From assembly GCF_947497275.1 (NCBI RefSeq), contig NZ_CANMFS010000006.1:62001-126000 (forward strand): DNA of 64,000 nt, given 5' to 3'. Shown here piece after piece: positions 54,393 through 63,883 of the stretch. A program made the position numbers and the translations under genes. Every line of letters starts with the position of its first letter. The first letter of the stretch is position 1. Below the pieces are notes generated by a model that was given only the letters and a program-made list of their open reading frames with translations, did no database searches and was not told the DNA's origin. The stretch comes from an uncultured Sulfitobacter sp. (GTDB lineage Bacteria; Pseudomonadota; Alphaproteobacteria; Rhodobacterales; Rhodobacteraceae).

Positions 54393-55004
54393 ATGAAACT
54401 TTACTACGCTCCGACCTCGCCCTATGTCCGTAAGGTCATGATCGTCCTCGAAGAAACCGGACAGCGCGAGGATGTCGAGTTGATCAACACTGCGACGACC
54501 CCAGTTGCCGCCGATGCCGCGCTGCTGGCGAAAAATCCGCTTGCCAAGGTGCCCGCACTTGAGCGGCCGGACGGTCCGACGCTTTATGACAGTCGGGTGA
54601 TCTGCGCCTATCTGGATGCGCGCGGCGGTGACCGACTGTACCCATCCGGCGCGCGGCGCTGGGATACGCTGACGCTGGAGGCGACGGCGGACGGCATTCT
54701 GGACGCGGCGTTGTTGATGACATACGAAACGCGGCTGCGCCCCGAGGAAAAGCGGATGCCGGAATGGGTCGATGGCCAGTGGGAGAAGGTCGCGCGGACC
54801 TGTGCCGCGCTCAACACCCGCTGGATGAGCCATCTGGAAGGGCCGCTCGACATGGGTCAGATCGCCATCGGCTGCGCGTTGGCCTACGTCGATTTCCGCC
54901 ATGATGCCCGAGGATGGCGCAAGGGGAACGATGCATTGGCCCTCTGGTTCGAGAAATTCGAATCGCGTGACTGGATGAAATCCACGGTGCCGCCAACGTC
55001 CTGA
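54393..55004 (+). CDS. Glutathione S-transferase family protein
   Basis: 203 residues. MKLYYAPTSPYVRKVMIVLE is the thioredoxin-like glutathione-binding start, NPLAKVPAL carries the cis-Pro, and DSRVICAYLD binds the gamma-glutamyl group. GQIAIGCALAYVDFRHDARG is the C-terminal helix signature. An AAGGA box is nine bases before ATG 54393; the next in-frame ATG nine bases upstream is a less likely start. It is a different GST subfamily from the one at 10320. No operon partner. Confidence 0.9.
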   Translation: MKLYYAPTSPYVRKVMIVLEETGQREDVELINTATTPVAADAALLAKNPLAKVPALERPDGPTLYDSRVICAYLDARGGDRLYPSGARRWDTLTLEATADGILDAALLMTYETRLRPEEKRMPEWVDGQWEKVARTCAALNTRWMSHLEGPLDMGQIAIGCALAYVDFRHDARGWRKGNDALALWFEKFESRDWMKSTVPPTS

Positions 55005-55182
55005 TAGACGCCGAATGCATCAAATCATTGTCTGAAATGCGCAAACTGCGACCCTTTGCACGCCTAAACCATCTGGACGTGTCCGCGCGGGCAAGCTAGA
55101 CAACCCGCAATAACGGGCGCCCTGGGATAAGCGCGCCGCCATCCCTGCTGGCCGCCCAATGGCCCAAAATGGAGAAAGCATC

Positions 55183-55743
55183 GTGTCTCAAGCTGATGAT
55201 ACCGCAGGCAACCGGAGGGATTTCCTCTATTACGCGACAGCCGGGACCGGCGCTGTGGCCGTCGGGGCCGCCGTCTGGCCGTTGGTTAACCAGATGAACC
55301 CGTCGGCGGACGTGGTTGCGCTGTCCTCGATCCGGGTGGACGTAAGCGGTATCGAGACCGGAACCCAGTTGACGGTCAAATGGCTGGGCAAGCCGGTGTT
55401 CATCCGCCGCCGGTCCGAAGAGGAGATTGCCGAGGGCCGCGCGGTCGAGCTTTCCGATCTGCCCGATCCCATTGCGCAGAACGCGAACCTTACCGGTGAT
55501 GTGATTGCGACAGACGAGAACCGCACCCTGGACGAAGCCGGCGAATGGCTGATTATGATGGGTGTGTGTACGCACCTGGGTTGCGTGCCGCTGGGCGAGG
55601 CGGGCGATTTCGACGGCTGGTTCTGCCCCTGTCACGGATCGCACTACGATACGGCGGGCCGCATCCGCAAAGGCCCTGCGCCGACGAACCTGCCGGTTCC
55701 GGTCGCAGCGTTTCTCGACGAAACAACTCTTCAACTCGGTTAA
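55183..55743 (+). CDS. petA: Ubiquinol-cytochrome c reductase Rieske iron-sulfur subunit
   Basis: 186-residue Rieske protein of the cytochrome bc1 complex. The N-terminus has a twin-arginine motif [12 protein letters not shown] before its membrane anchor (Tat export). The 2Fe-2S ligands are in [11 protein letters not shown] (Cys and His) and CPCHGSHYD (Cys and His). GTG 55183 with GGAG eight bases before was preferred over an upstream ATG; the resulting protein begins as in Rhodobacter. First gene of petABC; 12 bases separate it from petB. Confidence 0.97.
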   Translation: MSQADDTAGNRRDFLYYATAGTGAVAVGAAVWPLVNQMNPSADVVALSSIRVDVSGIETGTQLTVKWLGKPVFIRRRSEEEIAEGRAVELSDLPDPIAQNANLTGDVIATDENRTLDEAGEWLIMMGVCTHLGCVPLGEAGDFDGWFCPCHGSHYDTAGRIRKGPAPTNLPVPVAAFLDETTLQLG

Positions 55744-55754
55744 AGGAAACGCAT

Positions 55755-57098
55755 ATGTCTGGAATTCCTCACGACCATTACGAACCGAACTCGAAAGGCG
55801 AGAAGTGGCTGCACAGCCGTTTGCCGGTCGTCGGTCTCATGTACGACACGCTGATGATCCCAACGCCCAAGAACCTGAACTGGATGTGGATCTGGGGCAT
55901 TGTCCTGACCTTCTGTCTGGTGCTGCAAATCATCACCGGCATCGTTCTGGCAATGCATTATACACCGCACGTTGATCAAGCGTTTGCCAGCGTCGAGCAC
56001 ATCATGCGCAATGTGAACGGCGGCTACATGCTGCGGTATATGCACGCGAACGGCGCTTCGTTGTTCTTCATCGCGGTGTACGCGCACCTCTTCCGCGGTC
56101 TTTACTATGGATCGTACAAGGCACCGCGCGAGATCACCTGGATCATCGGCATGGTTATCTATCTGCTGATGATGGCCACGGCGTTCATGGGGTACGTTCT
56201 GCCATGGGGGCAGATGTCCTTCTGGGGTGCGACCGTGATCACCGGTCTTTTCGGTGCCGTTCCCTTTGTCGGTGACGCGATCCAGACACTGCTGCTTGGC
56301 GGCCCTGCGGTCGACAACGCGACGCTGAACCGCTTCTTCTCGCTGCACTATCTGCTGCCGTTCGTGATCGCCGGTCTGGTGATCCTGCACATCTGGGCGT
56401 TCCACACCACGGGCAACAACAACCCGACGGGTGTGCCTGTCCGGACGACATCCAAGGAAGAGGCAGAGAAAGATACGCTGCCGTTCTGGCCCTACTTCGT
56501 GATCAAGGATCTGTTCGCGCTGGCGGTAATTCTGGTGGTGTTCTTCGCGGTCGTGGGCTTCATGCCGAACTACCTTGGCCACCCCGACAACTATATCGAG
56601 GCGAACCCGCTTGCGACGCCTGCACACATCGTTCCTGAATGGTACTTCCTGCCGTTCTACGCCATCCTGCGCGCCTTCACGGCCGAGGTTTGGGTCGTGC
56701 AGATCGCGTCGTTCGTGACCGGTGGCATCGTCGATGCGAAGTTCTTCGGTGTTCTGGCGATGTTCGGTGCGATTGCAGCCCTCGCGGCGACACCGTGGCT
56801 CGACACCAGCCGCGTGCGGTCCGGTCGGTATCGTCCGATGTTCAAATGGTGGTTCGCGCTTCTGGTCTTCGACTTCTTTGCGCTGATGTGGCTGGGAGCG
56901 ATGCCGGCGGAAGAACCTTACGCGTCCTTCTCGCTGATCGCATCAACCTACTGGTTCGCCTATTTCTTCGTCATCCTGCCGCTTCTCGGCGTGATCGAAA
57001 AACCGCTGCCGGAACCCGAAACGATCGAAGCCGATTTCGCGGAGCACTATGCGCCTAAAACCGGTGGCACGAAAACACTCGTGAATCCGGCGGAGTAA
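55755..57098 (+). CDS. petB: Cytochrome b of the bc1 complex
   Basis: 447-residue membrane subunit with eight helices. Heme-binding His residues are in [20 protein letters not shown] and in [20 protein letters not shown]. The Qo-site PEWY loop is present ([13 protein letters not shown] near residue 295). An AAGGA ribosome binding site is seven bases before ATG 55755. A longer in-frame start lies inside petA and is not used. petC follows six bases after the stop. Confidence 0.98.
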   Translation: MSGIPHDHYEPNSKGEKWLHSRLPVVGLMYDTLMIPTPKNLNWMWIWGIVLTFCLVLQIITGIVLAMHYTPHVDQAFASVEHIMRNVNGGYMLRYMHANGASLFFIAVYAHLFRGLYYGSYKAPREITWIIGMVIYLLMMATAFMGYVLPWGQMSFWGATVITGLFGAVPFVGDAIQTLLLGGPAVDNATLNRFFSLHYLLPFVIAGLVILHIWAFHTTGNNNPTGVPVRTTSKEEAEKDTLPFWPYFVIKDLFALAVILVVFFAVVGFMPNYLGHPDNYIEANPLATPAHIVPEWYFLPFYAILRAFTAEVWVVQIASFVTGGIVDAKFFGVLAMFGAIAALAATPWLDTSRVRSGRYRPMFKWWFALLVFDFFALMWLGAMPAEEPYASFSLIASTYWFAYFFVILPLLGVIEKPLPEPETIEADFAEHYAPKTGGTKTLVNPAE

Positions 57099-57104
57099 AC
57101 GAAA

Positions 57105-57893
57105 ATGAACATGATAAAAACAACACTCCTCGGCGCTGTCCTCGCGCTTACCGCTCCTGCCGTGTTCGCGGCAGGGGAGGCGACCCACCACATCGAAAAC
57201 ATCGACTTTTCGTTCGACGGACCGTTCGGCACCTACGACGTGAACCAGCTGCAGCGCGGGCTGCAAGTTTATACCGAGATCTGCTCGGCTTGCCACGGAC
57301 TGAGGTATGTTCCACTGCGCACGCTGGAAGCCGAAAGCGGCCCTGCGCTGCCCGAAGAGCAGGTCATCGAGTATTCCAAGCGGTACGATGTCTATGACGC
57401 GGAGCTCGATGATTTCCGCGAAGGGACGCCTGTCGATCATTTCCCCGGGTCGGCGCTTGAGAACGCGCCCGACCTGTCGTTGATGGCGAAAAAACGCGCC
57501 GCGTTCCACGGCCCCTACGGTCTGGGGATCAACCAGCTTTTGAAAGGCACCGGCGGCCCCGAGTATATCGCGGCGTTGCTAGCCGAAGGCTATACCGGCG
57601 AAGAGAAAGAGCAGGCCGGCGTGATCCTGTACGAGAACACCGTGATGCCGGGTGGCTGGATTGCCATGGCACCGCCTCTGTACGACGAAGCGGTGGAGTA
57701 CGAAGACGGCCACGCCAATTCCATCGAAGCGATGGCGGAAGACGTTTCTGCGTTCCTGATGTGGACAGCGGAGCCCAAGCTCGGCGCGCGCAAGCAGGCT
57801 GGTTTTGCCGGTGTCATCTTCCTCACGCTGCTTTCGGTTCTGTTGTACCTGACGAACAAGCGGCTGTGGGCACGGGTTAAATACAAAGCCTGA
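57105..57893 (+). CDS. petC: Cytochrome c1 of the bc1 complex
   Basis: 262-residue heme protein. A signal peptide ([12 protein letters not shown]) precedes the covalent heme site CSACHG (Cys60, Cys63, His64). The axial Met is in [15 protein letters not shown] near residue 189, and a C-terminal membrane anchor ([20 protein letters not shown]) ends the protein. It closes the operon, with a terminator 41 bases after the stop. Confidence 0.97.
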   Translation: MNMIKTTLLGAVLALTAPAVFAAGEATHHIENIDFSFDGPFGTYDVNQLQRGLQVYTEICSACHGLRYVPLRTLEAESGPALPEEQVIEYSKRYDVYDAELDDFREGTPVDHFPGSALENAPDLSLMAKKRAAFHGPYGLGINQLLKGTGGPEYIAALLAEGYTGEEKEQAGVILYENTVMPGGWIAMAPPLYDEAVEYEDGHANSIEAMAEDVSAFLMWTAEPKLGARKQAGFAGVIFLTLLSVLLYLTNKRLWARVKYKA

Positions 57894-57933
57894 GCCGATT
57901 TGCCCGGTGATTCCGGTGCGTCCCAAATAAATG

Positions 57934-57967
57934 GGCCCTCTCGCAGTGCGCGGGAGGGCCTTTCTTT
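57934..57967 (+). terminator. Rho-independent terminator of petABC
   Basis: Stem GGCCCTC/GAGGGCC with a GC-rich inner part, followed by TTTCTTTT. Confidence 0.85.
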
Positions 57968-58226
57968 TAGGCTGACCTGATCGCCGGAGCGTGAGCGATC
58001 TTTGGGCAAGCTTTAATAGGCGGGACCGGATCAGGCGTGTATCGCCCCCGACGTGCGGTTCATATGTGCTTAGCACCCATTCCCGCCAATCCGATCCCCC
58101 GTTAATAAATATCCGCCTTGGGACGATCCGAAGAAAAAGGAGGTCCGAGAGTCAAAGCAGGACTTACTATGGGCATAACCTAGTCAATGAAACACATGGC
58201 GGTCTGTGAACTCGATCACAGAAACT
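57968..58226. other. Gap between convergent petC and crp-like genes
   Basis: About 260 bases in which I see no gene. A strong Shine-Dalgarno-like AAGGAGGT at 58137-58144 is not followed by a usable start: the next ATG is 25 bases away and has only four codons before a stop. Confidence 0.4.
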
Positions 58227-58901
58227 TCAGGTTTCCACGAATTTAGAAAGCTCCTCCAGAGCCTGACGGTCGAGAAGCCGCAGCCCTCCCCGCGTGGATT
58301 CGACGTAGCCGCAGCGCGCCCAGCCTGAAAGAATTTTGGATACCGCCTCACGACTGGCACCTGCGAACTCCGCCAATTCAGTCTTGGACAGCGCCAGCAA
58401 CGGCGCGTCGTCTTTGTCATGTGCCGCGAGGTACAGCACCTTGCCAGCAAGCCGTGTCGCAAGGGGTTGGAATACCTGCTCGCTCAATTGGTGTCCCATC
58501 CAGCGCATCCGCTTGCCCGCGAGGCGCAACATTTCGATCCCGAGTTCGGGTTCATCACGCATCGCACCGAGAAAATCGGAACCGCTGACGGTCCAAAGGT
58601 TGCTGGGTTCCAGCGCAATAACGGTTGCGGTGCGCGGCCCCGGATCGAAGAATGCGATTTCGCCAAAGATCGCACCCTTGTGCATCACGTCGAGCGTCAG
58701 TTTGCGCCCGCCGGAAGAAATTACGCTAAATTCGAAAGAGCCGGACAGGATCGCGTGCAGGCTGTCGCCGGGATCGCCGTGCCGGAAAAGTACGGTGCCG
58801 GTATCCAGTGTAGTTTCCTGCGCCAGTCGTGACACCGCATCTTTCAATGCAGGTGATGCGTCGGCAAGGAAACCGGCGTTGATCGGGCCTAAATCGCGCA
58901 T
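58227..58901 (-). CDS. Crp/Fnr-family transcription regulator
   Basis: 224 residues. The cyclic-nucleotide-like beta-roll spans about 20-135 with GTVLFRHGDPGDSLHAILSG, and the winged helix lies in the last third (LSKTELAEFAGASREAVSKI as the recognition region). No N-terminal cysteine cluster of Fnr type is present, so it is not an oxygen sensor of that class. The binding-site effector residues resemble neither classic Crp nor DNR well enough to call. It points toward petC. ATG 58901 or an upstream start at 58940 are both open. Confidence 0.88.
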   Translation of the reverse strand: MRDLGPINAGFLADASPALKDAVSRLAQETTLDTGTVLFRHGDPGDSLHAILSGSFEFSVISSGGRKLTLDVMHKGAIFGEIAFFDPGPRTATVIALEPSNLWTVSGSDFLGAMRDEPELGIEMLRLAGKRMRWMGHQLSEQVFQPLATRLAGKVLYLAAHDKDDAPLLALSKTELAEFAGASREAVSKILSGWARCGYVESTRGGLRLLDRQALEELSKFVET

Positions 58902-58962
58902 CTGGTTCGAACCCCTGTTGTCTTGCTGCGACGCTAGCAAACCGCACAGGGTAAGTGAACCA

Positions 58963-60216
58963 TCACGCTGTCAGAGCAGTCCCATCGCACCCCGTGATGT
59001 CCGTTTCGACGATCTGCCCAACCGGTTGCGGCATGTCGAAATGTACTTCGGCGAATTGTTCGGTGCGGCCCATCTTTTCGTTTTCGATCAGGATCTTGTG
59101 GCGCTTGCCCACCTGGTCCTTTAGATGCCGCAGGACCTGTTGCGCCCCGGCGGCGCGCAGCAGCGCCGCGCGTTCCTTGATCGCTGTGCCGTTCACAGCG
59201 GGCATCCTTGCGGCCGGTGTCCCTTCGCGAGCAGAGTAGGGGAACACGTGCATCCAGGTCAGATCGCAGTCCTCGACCAGCTTCAGCGAGTTCTCGAACA
59301 TCGCGTCCGTCTCTGTCGGGAACCCCGCGATGATGTCCGCGCCAAAGGTCATGTCGGGGCGCAGCGCCCGCGCCTGCGCGCAGAATGCGATAGCATCGTC
59401 GCGCAGATGCCGCCGCTTCATCCGCTTCAGGATCATGTCGTCGCCATGTTGCAGTGACAGGTGCAGGTGCGGCATCAGACGCGGTTCCGTCGCAATGGCC
59501 TGCATCAGGTTTTCGTCCACCTCGATCGAATCGATCGAACTGATCCGAAGGCGCGGCAGATCCGGCACCAGCCGCAGGATGCGCATCACCAGATCGCCCA
59601 GACGCGGAGCGGCGGGCAAGTCGGCGCCCCAAGAGGTGAGGTCGACGCCGGTCAGCACGACCTCGTTGAAGCCCTTGTTCACCAACCGCTTGATCTGATC
59701 CACCACCACGCCCGCAGGAACGGACCGCGAATTGCCGCGGCCAAAGGGGATGATGCAGAAGGTACAGCGGTGGTCGCAGCCGTTCTGAACCTGAACATAG
59801 GCACGGCTTCGGGTGCCGAAACCATCGATAAGGTGCCCGGCGGTTTCCGTGACTGACATGATGTCGTCGACCTGCACCGCCTCTGTTTCTCCGATGAAGT
59901 CGGCGGCAAGTCCCTGCCAGGTATCGCCCTGCATCTTTTCGGTGTTACCGATCACCGCGTCCACTTCAGGCATCGCAGTGAATGTCGCGGGCTCGGTCTG
60001 GGCGGCGCAGCCTGTCACGATCAGACGCGCATCGGGGTTGGCCTTGCGCAGCTTGCGGATGTCCTGACGCGCCTTGCGCACCGCCTCGGCGGTGACGGCG
60101 CAGGTGTTGACGACCACTGCGTCTTGCAGCCCCGCATCGGCTGCAAGCTCTTTCATCGCTTCGAGCTCGTACTGGTTCAGGCGGCAGCCGTGATTGGAGA
60201 AGACCGGCGCGCTCAT
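58963..60216 (-). CDS. mtaB: tRNA t(6)A37 methylthiotransferase MtaB
   Basis: 417-residue radical SAM enzyme that adds a methylthio group to N6-threonylcarbamoyladenosine in tRNA. The N-terminal UPF0004 domain shows FSNHGCRLNQYE and VNTCAVTAEA (Fe-S cysteines), the radical SAM cluster is in GCDHRCTFCIIPFGRGNSRS near residue 145, and the C-terminal part has the TRAM-like end. The start overlaps the dapF stop by four bases, so dapF-mtaB is one minus-strand operon. Confidence 0.95.
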   Translation of the reverse strand: MSAPVFSNHGCRLNQYELEAMKELAADAGLQDAVVVNTCAVTAEAVRKARQDIRKLRKANPDARLIVTGCAAQTEPATFTAMPEVDAVIGNTEKMQGDTWQGLAADFIGETEAVQVDDIMSVTETAGHLIDGFGTRSRAYVQVQNGCDHRCTFCIIPFGRGNSRSVPAGVVVDQIKRLVNKGFNEVVLTGVDLTSWGADLPAAPRLGDLVMRILRLVPDLPRLRISSIDSIEVDENLMQAIATEPRLMPHLHLSLQHGDDMILKRMKRRHLRDDAIAFCAQARALRPDMTFGADIIAGFPTETDAMFENSLKLVEDCDLTWMHVFPYSAREGTPAARMPAVNGTAIKERAALLRAAGAQQVLRHLKDQVGKRHKILIENEKMGRTEQFAEVHFDMPQPVGQIVETDITGCDGTALTA

Positions 60217-61046
60217 GTGAAGGCCCCGATGAACTGGGCCGTGAACGTGCCATCTGCCACATGCATCGTCGGACCGGTCATCCAGACCCCGTCGTCGCGC
60301 CAGTCAATGTCAAGTGTGCCTCCATCAAGATCAATGCGCACGCGGCGCCCGGTCAACCCGCGTCGTGCCGCGGCAACCGCCGTAGCACAGGATGACGAGC
60401 CCGAAGCAAGCGTGATGCCCACGCCACGCTCCCACACGCGCATACGGATGTGATCGGGGCCGACGATCTGGGCAATCTGCACGTTGGTGCGCTGGGGGTA
60501 GAGAACGTGATGCTCGTGCGCGGAACCAAAGCGCGCAAGGTCCATTCCGGCGACGTCCTCGACAAAAAAGGTGCAATGCGGATTGCCCATGCCGGTGGCC
60601 GTTGGCGATCCGGGTATCGGCAGCGCAAGTGTGTCCATCTCGCGCGCGAGCGGTATGTCGGCCCAATCCAGTTGGGGATGGCCCATGTTGATCGACGTCA
60701 GCCCACCACCCCCATCGACCGCGAACAGATCACCACGGTCCGTCGTCAGGTGCAGCGCGGTCTGGCCGGTCTCGTCCATCAGAAAGCGCGCAATGCACCG
60801 GGTCGCGTTGCCACAAGCGGCCGAAGTCGAGCCGTCGGCATTGTAGAAAGTCAGGTGCGCGTCGGCATCGCCCGCTTTGATGACGGCCAGTTGGTCGAAC
60901 CCCACGCCGGTGTGACGGTCCGCGATGGCCCGCACAAGTGCCTGAGACAGCGGTATTTCCAGCGCGCGGGCGTCGATCACGACAAAGTCGTTTCCAAGCC
61001 CGTGCATTTTCATGAACGGCAAATTTGTGGTATTGGATGAGGTCAT
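60213..61046 (-). CDS. dapF: Diaminopimelate epimerase
   Basis: 277-residue PLP-independent epimerase that makes meso-diaminopimelate for lysine and peptidoglycan. The two catalytic cysteines lie in NADGSTSAACGNATRC near residue 66 and in LASGSSSCATAVAAARRG near residue 218. MKMHGLGNDFVVIDARAL is the family start. ATG 61046 (MTSSNTTNLPF) was preferred; another ATG nine bases upstream is possible. Confidence 0.96.
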   Translation of the reverse strand: MTSSNTTNLPFMKMHGLGNDFVVIDARALEIPLSQALVRAIADRHTGVGFDQLAVIKAGDADAHLTFYNADGSTSAACGNATRCIARFLMDETGQTALHLTTDRGDLFAVDGGGGLTSINMGHPQLDWADIPLAREMDTLALPIPGSPTATGMGNPHCTFFVEDVAGMDLARFGSAHEHHVLYPQRTNVQIAQIVGPDHIRMRVWERGVGITLASGSSSCATAVAAARRGLTGRRVRIDLDGGTLDIDWRDDGVWMTGPTMHVADGTFTAQFIGAFT

Positions 61047-61112
61047 AAGGCGCATATAGCGAGAGTCCGAAGCGTAATCCAGCACTTGCCCACGGATTGG
61101 CGAATTATGGGG

Positions 61113-61141
61113 TTGACCGCCCCCCGTGGTCTTTCTAAACA
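61113..61141 (+). promoter_or_regulatory. Sigma-70 type promoter of tRNA-Lys
   Basis: TTGACC (61113-61118) and TAAACA (61136-61141) are separated by exactly 17 bases. The tRNA begins 11 bases later, a good fit to a stable-RNA promoter. Confidence 0.6.
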
Positions 61142-61151
61142 CCGCACCAGT

Positions 61152-61227
61152 GGGCCCTTAGCTCAGTTGGTAGAGCAACTGACTTTTAATCAGTGGGTCG
61201 CAGGTTCGAATCCTGCAGGGCTCACCA
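61152..61227 (+). tRNA. tRNA-Lys (anticodon TTT)
   Basis: 76-nt cloverleaf with encoded CCA. Acceptor arm GGGCCCT pairs with AGGGCTC, the anticodon loop is CTTTTAA with TTT at 61185-61187, and the T arm is GCAGG-TTCGAAT-CCTGC. Confidence 0.98.
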
Positions 61228-61393
61228 CTTTTCCATTTGCCGAATGACGGACAAAACCGACTTTTGTGACAGATGGCTGATCCAGATCGCGTGTTGAGAA
61301 GGATAGTCAGTCGTTCGTGCTAGGCGCAGCGACGGACGGAAAGAACCCCACTTCATCCTTTGCAGATACGCTCGATACGATTATTCTTCGGTT
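61228..61393. other. Sequence after tRNA-Lys without a gene
   Basis: 166 bases less GC-rich than the surrounding genes. I see no hairpin that would be a clear tRNA terminator and no copy of the tRNA 3' end, so no attachment-site duplication is visible. Confidence 0.4.
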
Positions 61394-61732
61394 ATGGAGC
61401 AAAGCTCATCAGGCTATCAATCGCTGAAAATCCTACTCGCTCAATATGTGCCTATTGATAGGGACATTCTGCATGTGGTGATAGGGTTCTTGCTGACTGT
61501 GCTAGCAGTCGCTATCGCGCGAAAATCAATGCGACTAATGCCATTCTTGATAACACTTGCAATCGCTTGCTTCTTGGGAATTGCGATGGAGGTTCTGGAC
61601 ATGAGGGACGACATACAATCGTTGGGTGCATGGCGGTGGCGTGCAAGTGCATTGGATTTCACCCGCACAATCGTTGTTCCTGTCCTCGGTCTTTCTGTCG
61701 TTTTGCTCATCCGCCGAAAGCGCAATTTGTGA
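61394..61732 (+). CDS. Small hypothetical membrane protein
   Basis: 112 residues with three hydrophobic segments: DILHVVIGFLLTVLAVAIA, LMPFLITLAIACFLGIAMEV and TIVVPVLGLSVVLLIRRKRN. The last ends in a basic cap. No family is recognised with confidence; the shape is similar to short VanZ-like proteins. No clear ribosome binding site lies before the ATG. Base composition is lower in GC than in the neighbours, so it may be an acquired gene. Confidence 0.5.
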   Translation: MEQSSSGYQSLKILLAQYVPIDRDILHVVIGFLLTVLAVAIARKSMRLMPFLITLAIACFLGIAMEVLDMRDDIQSLGAWRWRASALDFTRTIVVPVLGLSVVLLIRRKRNL

Positions 61733-61843
61733 TACCACTTTTACGGGCTTCTTCGTCCCGCGATGTGGGCTTTTGCGCAGCGAAAATCCGGTAACGAGCC
61801 CAAAGTCACGAATACTGCGCGGTCAAAGAATAGCTGTTTCAGC

Positions 61844-62179
61844 CTAAGGCGCCATGAACCGACGCCTTGCCTCCACAGCAATATTGTAACGTTGCTGGAG
61901 GTCGGCGATCAAAGCCATCACAACGCGTTTGGCATCGTCGTCCGTTGCCTCCGCGTAGCTTTGCTGCGCCGTTTCCAACAGCTTTTTGATTTTGAACTCC
62001 TCGGGCAGTGCGCCAGCTTCTGCCATAATTCGGAACGCCACCGATGTAGCTATGTCGGTGTAAACCTCACCCGAACGGTCGGGCAACGGTTTCCCTTCGC
62101 CTTCAATGCCACGCAGCTTACCCTGGGCGAGGGCCTTCTGGATTTGCCGCTCCACGAGGCGGTCAAGAGATTGGGTCAT
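61844..62179 (-). CDS. DUF1992/DnaJ-like conserved protein
   Basis: 111 residues. LVERQIQKALAQGKLRGIEG, EGKPLPDRSG and FRIMAEAGALPEEFKIKKLL match the DUF1992 domain (also found in DNAJC28-type proteins). Its function is unknown. ATG 62179 was chosen because it opens the domain; an upstream in-frame start extends by 30 residues into a hydrophobic/basic run without family similarity. Confidence 0.82.
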   Translation of the reverse strand: MTQSLDRLVERQIQKALAQGKLRGIEGEGKPLPDRSGEVYTDIATSVAFRIMAEAGALPEEFKIKKLLETAQQSYAEATDDDAKRVVMALIADLQQRYNIAVEARRRFMAP

Positions 62180-62270
62180 ACTTTGTTTTGCCTTTCTCCG
62201 GCGCTGCTCAAACAACTGCGTGACACTTTGTAATGCATAGCTTCTGAACGCAAAGCTGCCGCTCGACATA

Positions 62271-62304
62271 TGGAACTGAAGGTCCGCTTTCGTCCGGAGT
62301 TCCA
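62271..62304. terminator. Possible hairpin after the UspA gene
   Basis: TGGAACT (62271-62277) can pair with AGTTCCA (62298-62304), giving a 7-bp stem with a 20-base loop just beyond the UspA stop on the minus strand. No strong T-run; it could be a weak terminator. Confidence 0.3.
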
Positions 62305-62314
62305 GATGGGCATT

Positions 62315-62782
62315 TCAAGGGATCAGCAGTAGTGCTTTGTCAGCAATCTCCTCCACTGTTTTGACGACGGACCTCGTGAAGAGAGTCCGCATTGCCCCAT
62401 GGGAGCTGCGCCCGAGGACGATGCAGTCGGCTCCGTGCGTGTGCGAGACGCGGGCGATCGTCTGCGCCACATCCCCAGTCTGAACGAGGCGTTCCGTACC
62501 TTTCAGGCCCAACTCACGCGCAGATATAACCGCCGCAGCGAGACAGAATTCGGCTTCCTTTCGCAGCAGTGGAAAACTTGACGCGTAGATTCCTTCCAGC
62601 TTTGCGTAGTCCTCGATTTCCTTGGAGGCCCGAACCTCCCGTGCAACGGCAAGAAAGGTCAGCTTTGCATTGAGCGCCAGCGCGAGACGCGCAGCTGAAA
62701 CCGCCGCCCGGCAGGCCGGAGCCGATCCATCGACGCCGACGAGGATGTGCCGGAACGATGCGGTGTGCGACACGGCACCCAT
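62315..62782 (-). CDS. Universal stress protein UspA family
   Basis: 155 residues. FRHILVGVDGSAPACRAAVS is the ATP-binding start of the Usp fold, and the late glycine loop is VLGRSSHGAMRTLFTRSVVK, which resembles the ATP-binding G-2x-G-9x-G class. Its ATG overlaps the permease stop by one base, so it is translated with the permease. This places a stress protein directly in an ArsR-regulated transport operon. A longer upstream in-frame start inside the permease is possible but unlikely. Confidence 0.9.
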   Translation of the reverse strand: MGAVSHTASFRHILVGVDGSAPACRAAVSAARLALALNAKLTFLAVAREVRASKEIEDYAKLEGIYASSFPLLRKEAEFCLAAAVISARELGLKGTERLVQTGDVAQTIARVSHTHGADCIVLGRSSHGAMRTLFTRSVVKTVEEIADKALLLIP

Positions 62783-63831
62783 CACGCGAGCCAGAGCTGG
62801 AACAGCAGCCCCGCCATCATGGACCCGGTGAGCGCGAAAGCGATGTAGAGAGCGAAGACTGCGCGACGCGTCAGCGCCCATACGGCGATGGCCGCCGGAA
62901 GCGATGTCACCCCGCCCGCGACGAGGAACGCCAGTCCCGCACCGGGGGCCATTCCCTGATCAACCAGGCCTGAGACGAGCGGCAATGCAGCATAGCCGTT
63001 GAGATAGGCCGGCACGCCAACCAGCGTGGCGATTGGGATCGAGACGAAACTGTCCCCGCCAACGGCCTGCGCCACCCATTCGGCCGGAATGAAGGCAATC
63101 ATCAGACTCTCGAGGACGAAGGCGAGAGAGAGCCACTTGAACAAAAACAGCGAGGTCTTCAAAGCTTCTCGCCCGAACTTCGTGCGCCGTACCTCATCGC
63201 GCCAAAACGCCCAGACAGGCGGTTTGGGATTGCGGATACCCGATGCGCCGCAGCCGCCGTTACCCACACCCTCGCGCAGCGGATTGGCGAAAGTCCCCGA
63301 CCGGGTGAGAATAAGCGTCACGTAACCACCAAACAGGCCCAGCCCGATAGCCGCCAGTGTCTTGGCGATGGCGAACTCCAGACCGAGGACCCCTGCGGTC
63401 AACGCAAACATCGACGGGTCGATGACCGGCGAAGCCAGCCAGAACGCCATGACAGCGGAGAGTGGCACACCCATTGCGAGAAGCGCTGCGATCAGTGGGA
63501 TCACCCCGCAAGAACAGAAAGGCGAAAGACCGCCAAAAGCGGCGGCGATGAGGATCATGACAACTGGCGCACCGGTAAAGGCGCGGGCGATGAGATTGTC
63601 GGCACCCGTCGCCCCTGCGTAGGCGGCGAGGCCAATGGAAAGCAGCAGGTAGGGGGCCGTCTGGAGCAGGTTCGCGGCAACAAAGAACAGGCTTTTCTGG
63701 CCTTGGGAGGGGTCGAGACCCCAGACGAGAGCCAAGATCGCGGCGGTAGCGAGCCAGACCCACTGACCTGACCATAGACGACGGGCGATTAGGGTTCCTT
63801 GTTCGGTAAGTCGTATAGCTGCTTCTGTCAT
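62782..63831 (-). CDS. Permease of the ArsP/DUF318 family
   Basis: 349-residue membrane protein with about eight segments in two halves. FGGLSPFCSCGVIPLIAALL near residue 98 is the family signature with a CSC triplet, and the matching repeat in the second half is VGVPAYLNGYAALPLVSGLV. A Cys-rich loop (GNGGCGASG) is in the middle. Members export organoarsenicals or other soft-metal compounds, and some are of unknown use. It is preceded by an ArsR-type gene and followed by uspA. The start ATG lies in an AT-rich region. Confidence 0.85.
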   Translation of the reverse strand: MTEAAIRLTEQGTLIARRLWSGQWVWLATAAILALVWGLDPSQGQKSLFFVAANLLQTAPYLLLSIGLAAYAGATGADNLIARAFTGAPVVMILIAAAFGGLSPFCSCGVIPLIAALLAMGVPLSAVMAFWLASPVIDPSMFALTAGVLGLEFAIAKTLAAIGLGLFGGYVTLILTRSGTFANPLREGVGNGGCGASGIRNPKPPVWAFWRDEVRRTKFGREALKTSLFLFKWLSLAFVLESLMIAFIPAEWVAQAVGGDSFVSIPIATLVGVPAYLNGYAALPLVSGLVDQGMAPGAGLAFLVAGGVTSLPAAIAVWALTRRAVFALYIAFALTGSMMAGLLFQLWLA

Positions 63832-63836
63832 ATTAT

Positions 63837-63848
63837 ATATCCGGTTAT
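63837..63848. promoter_or_regulatory. Possible ArsR-type operator
   Basis: ATATCCGGTTAT is an almost perfect 12-base palindrome (ATA-N-CCGG-N-TAT) in the very AT-rich 52 bases between the ArsR-like stop and the permease start. Its place fits an internal operator. Confidence 0.35.
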
Positions 63849-63883
63849 GTAGTTATTTATAAGCAAAGAAATTCGTTCGAATG

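Noticed and set aside
58060..58110. A GGATATTT string on the minus strand near 58090 resembling the intergenic repeat
   Set aside because: It lacks the GCCAAA half and the GAAA end; only the AT-rich core matches by chance.
58137..58183. Strong AAGGAGGT Shine-Dalgarno-like sequence
   Set aside because: The next ATG is 25 bases away and opens only four codons before a stop, and no alternative start gives a credible protein.
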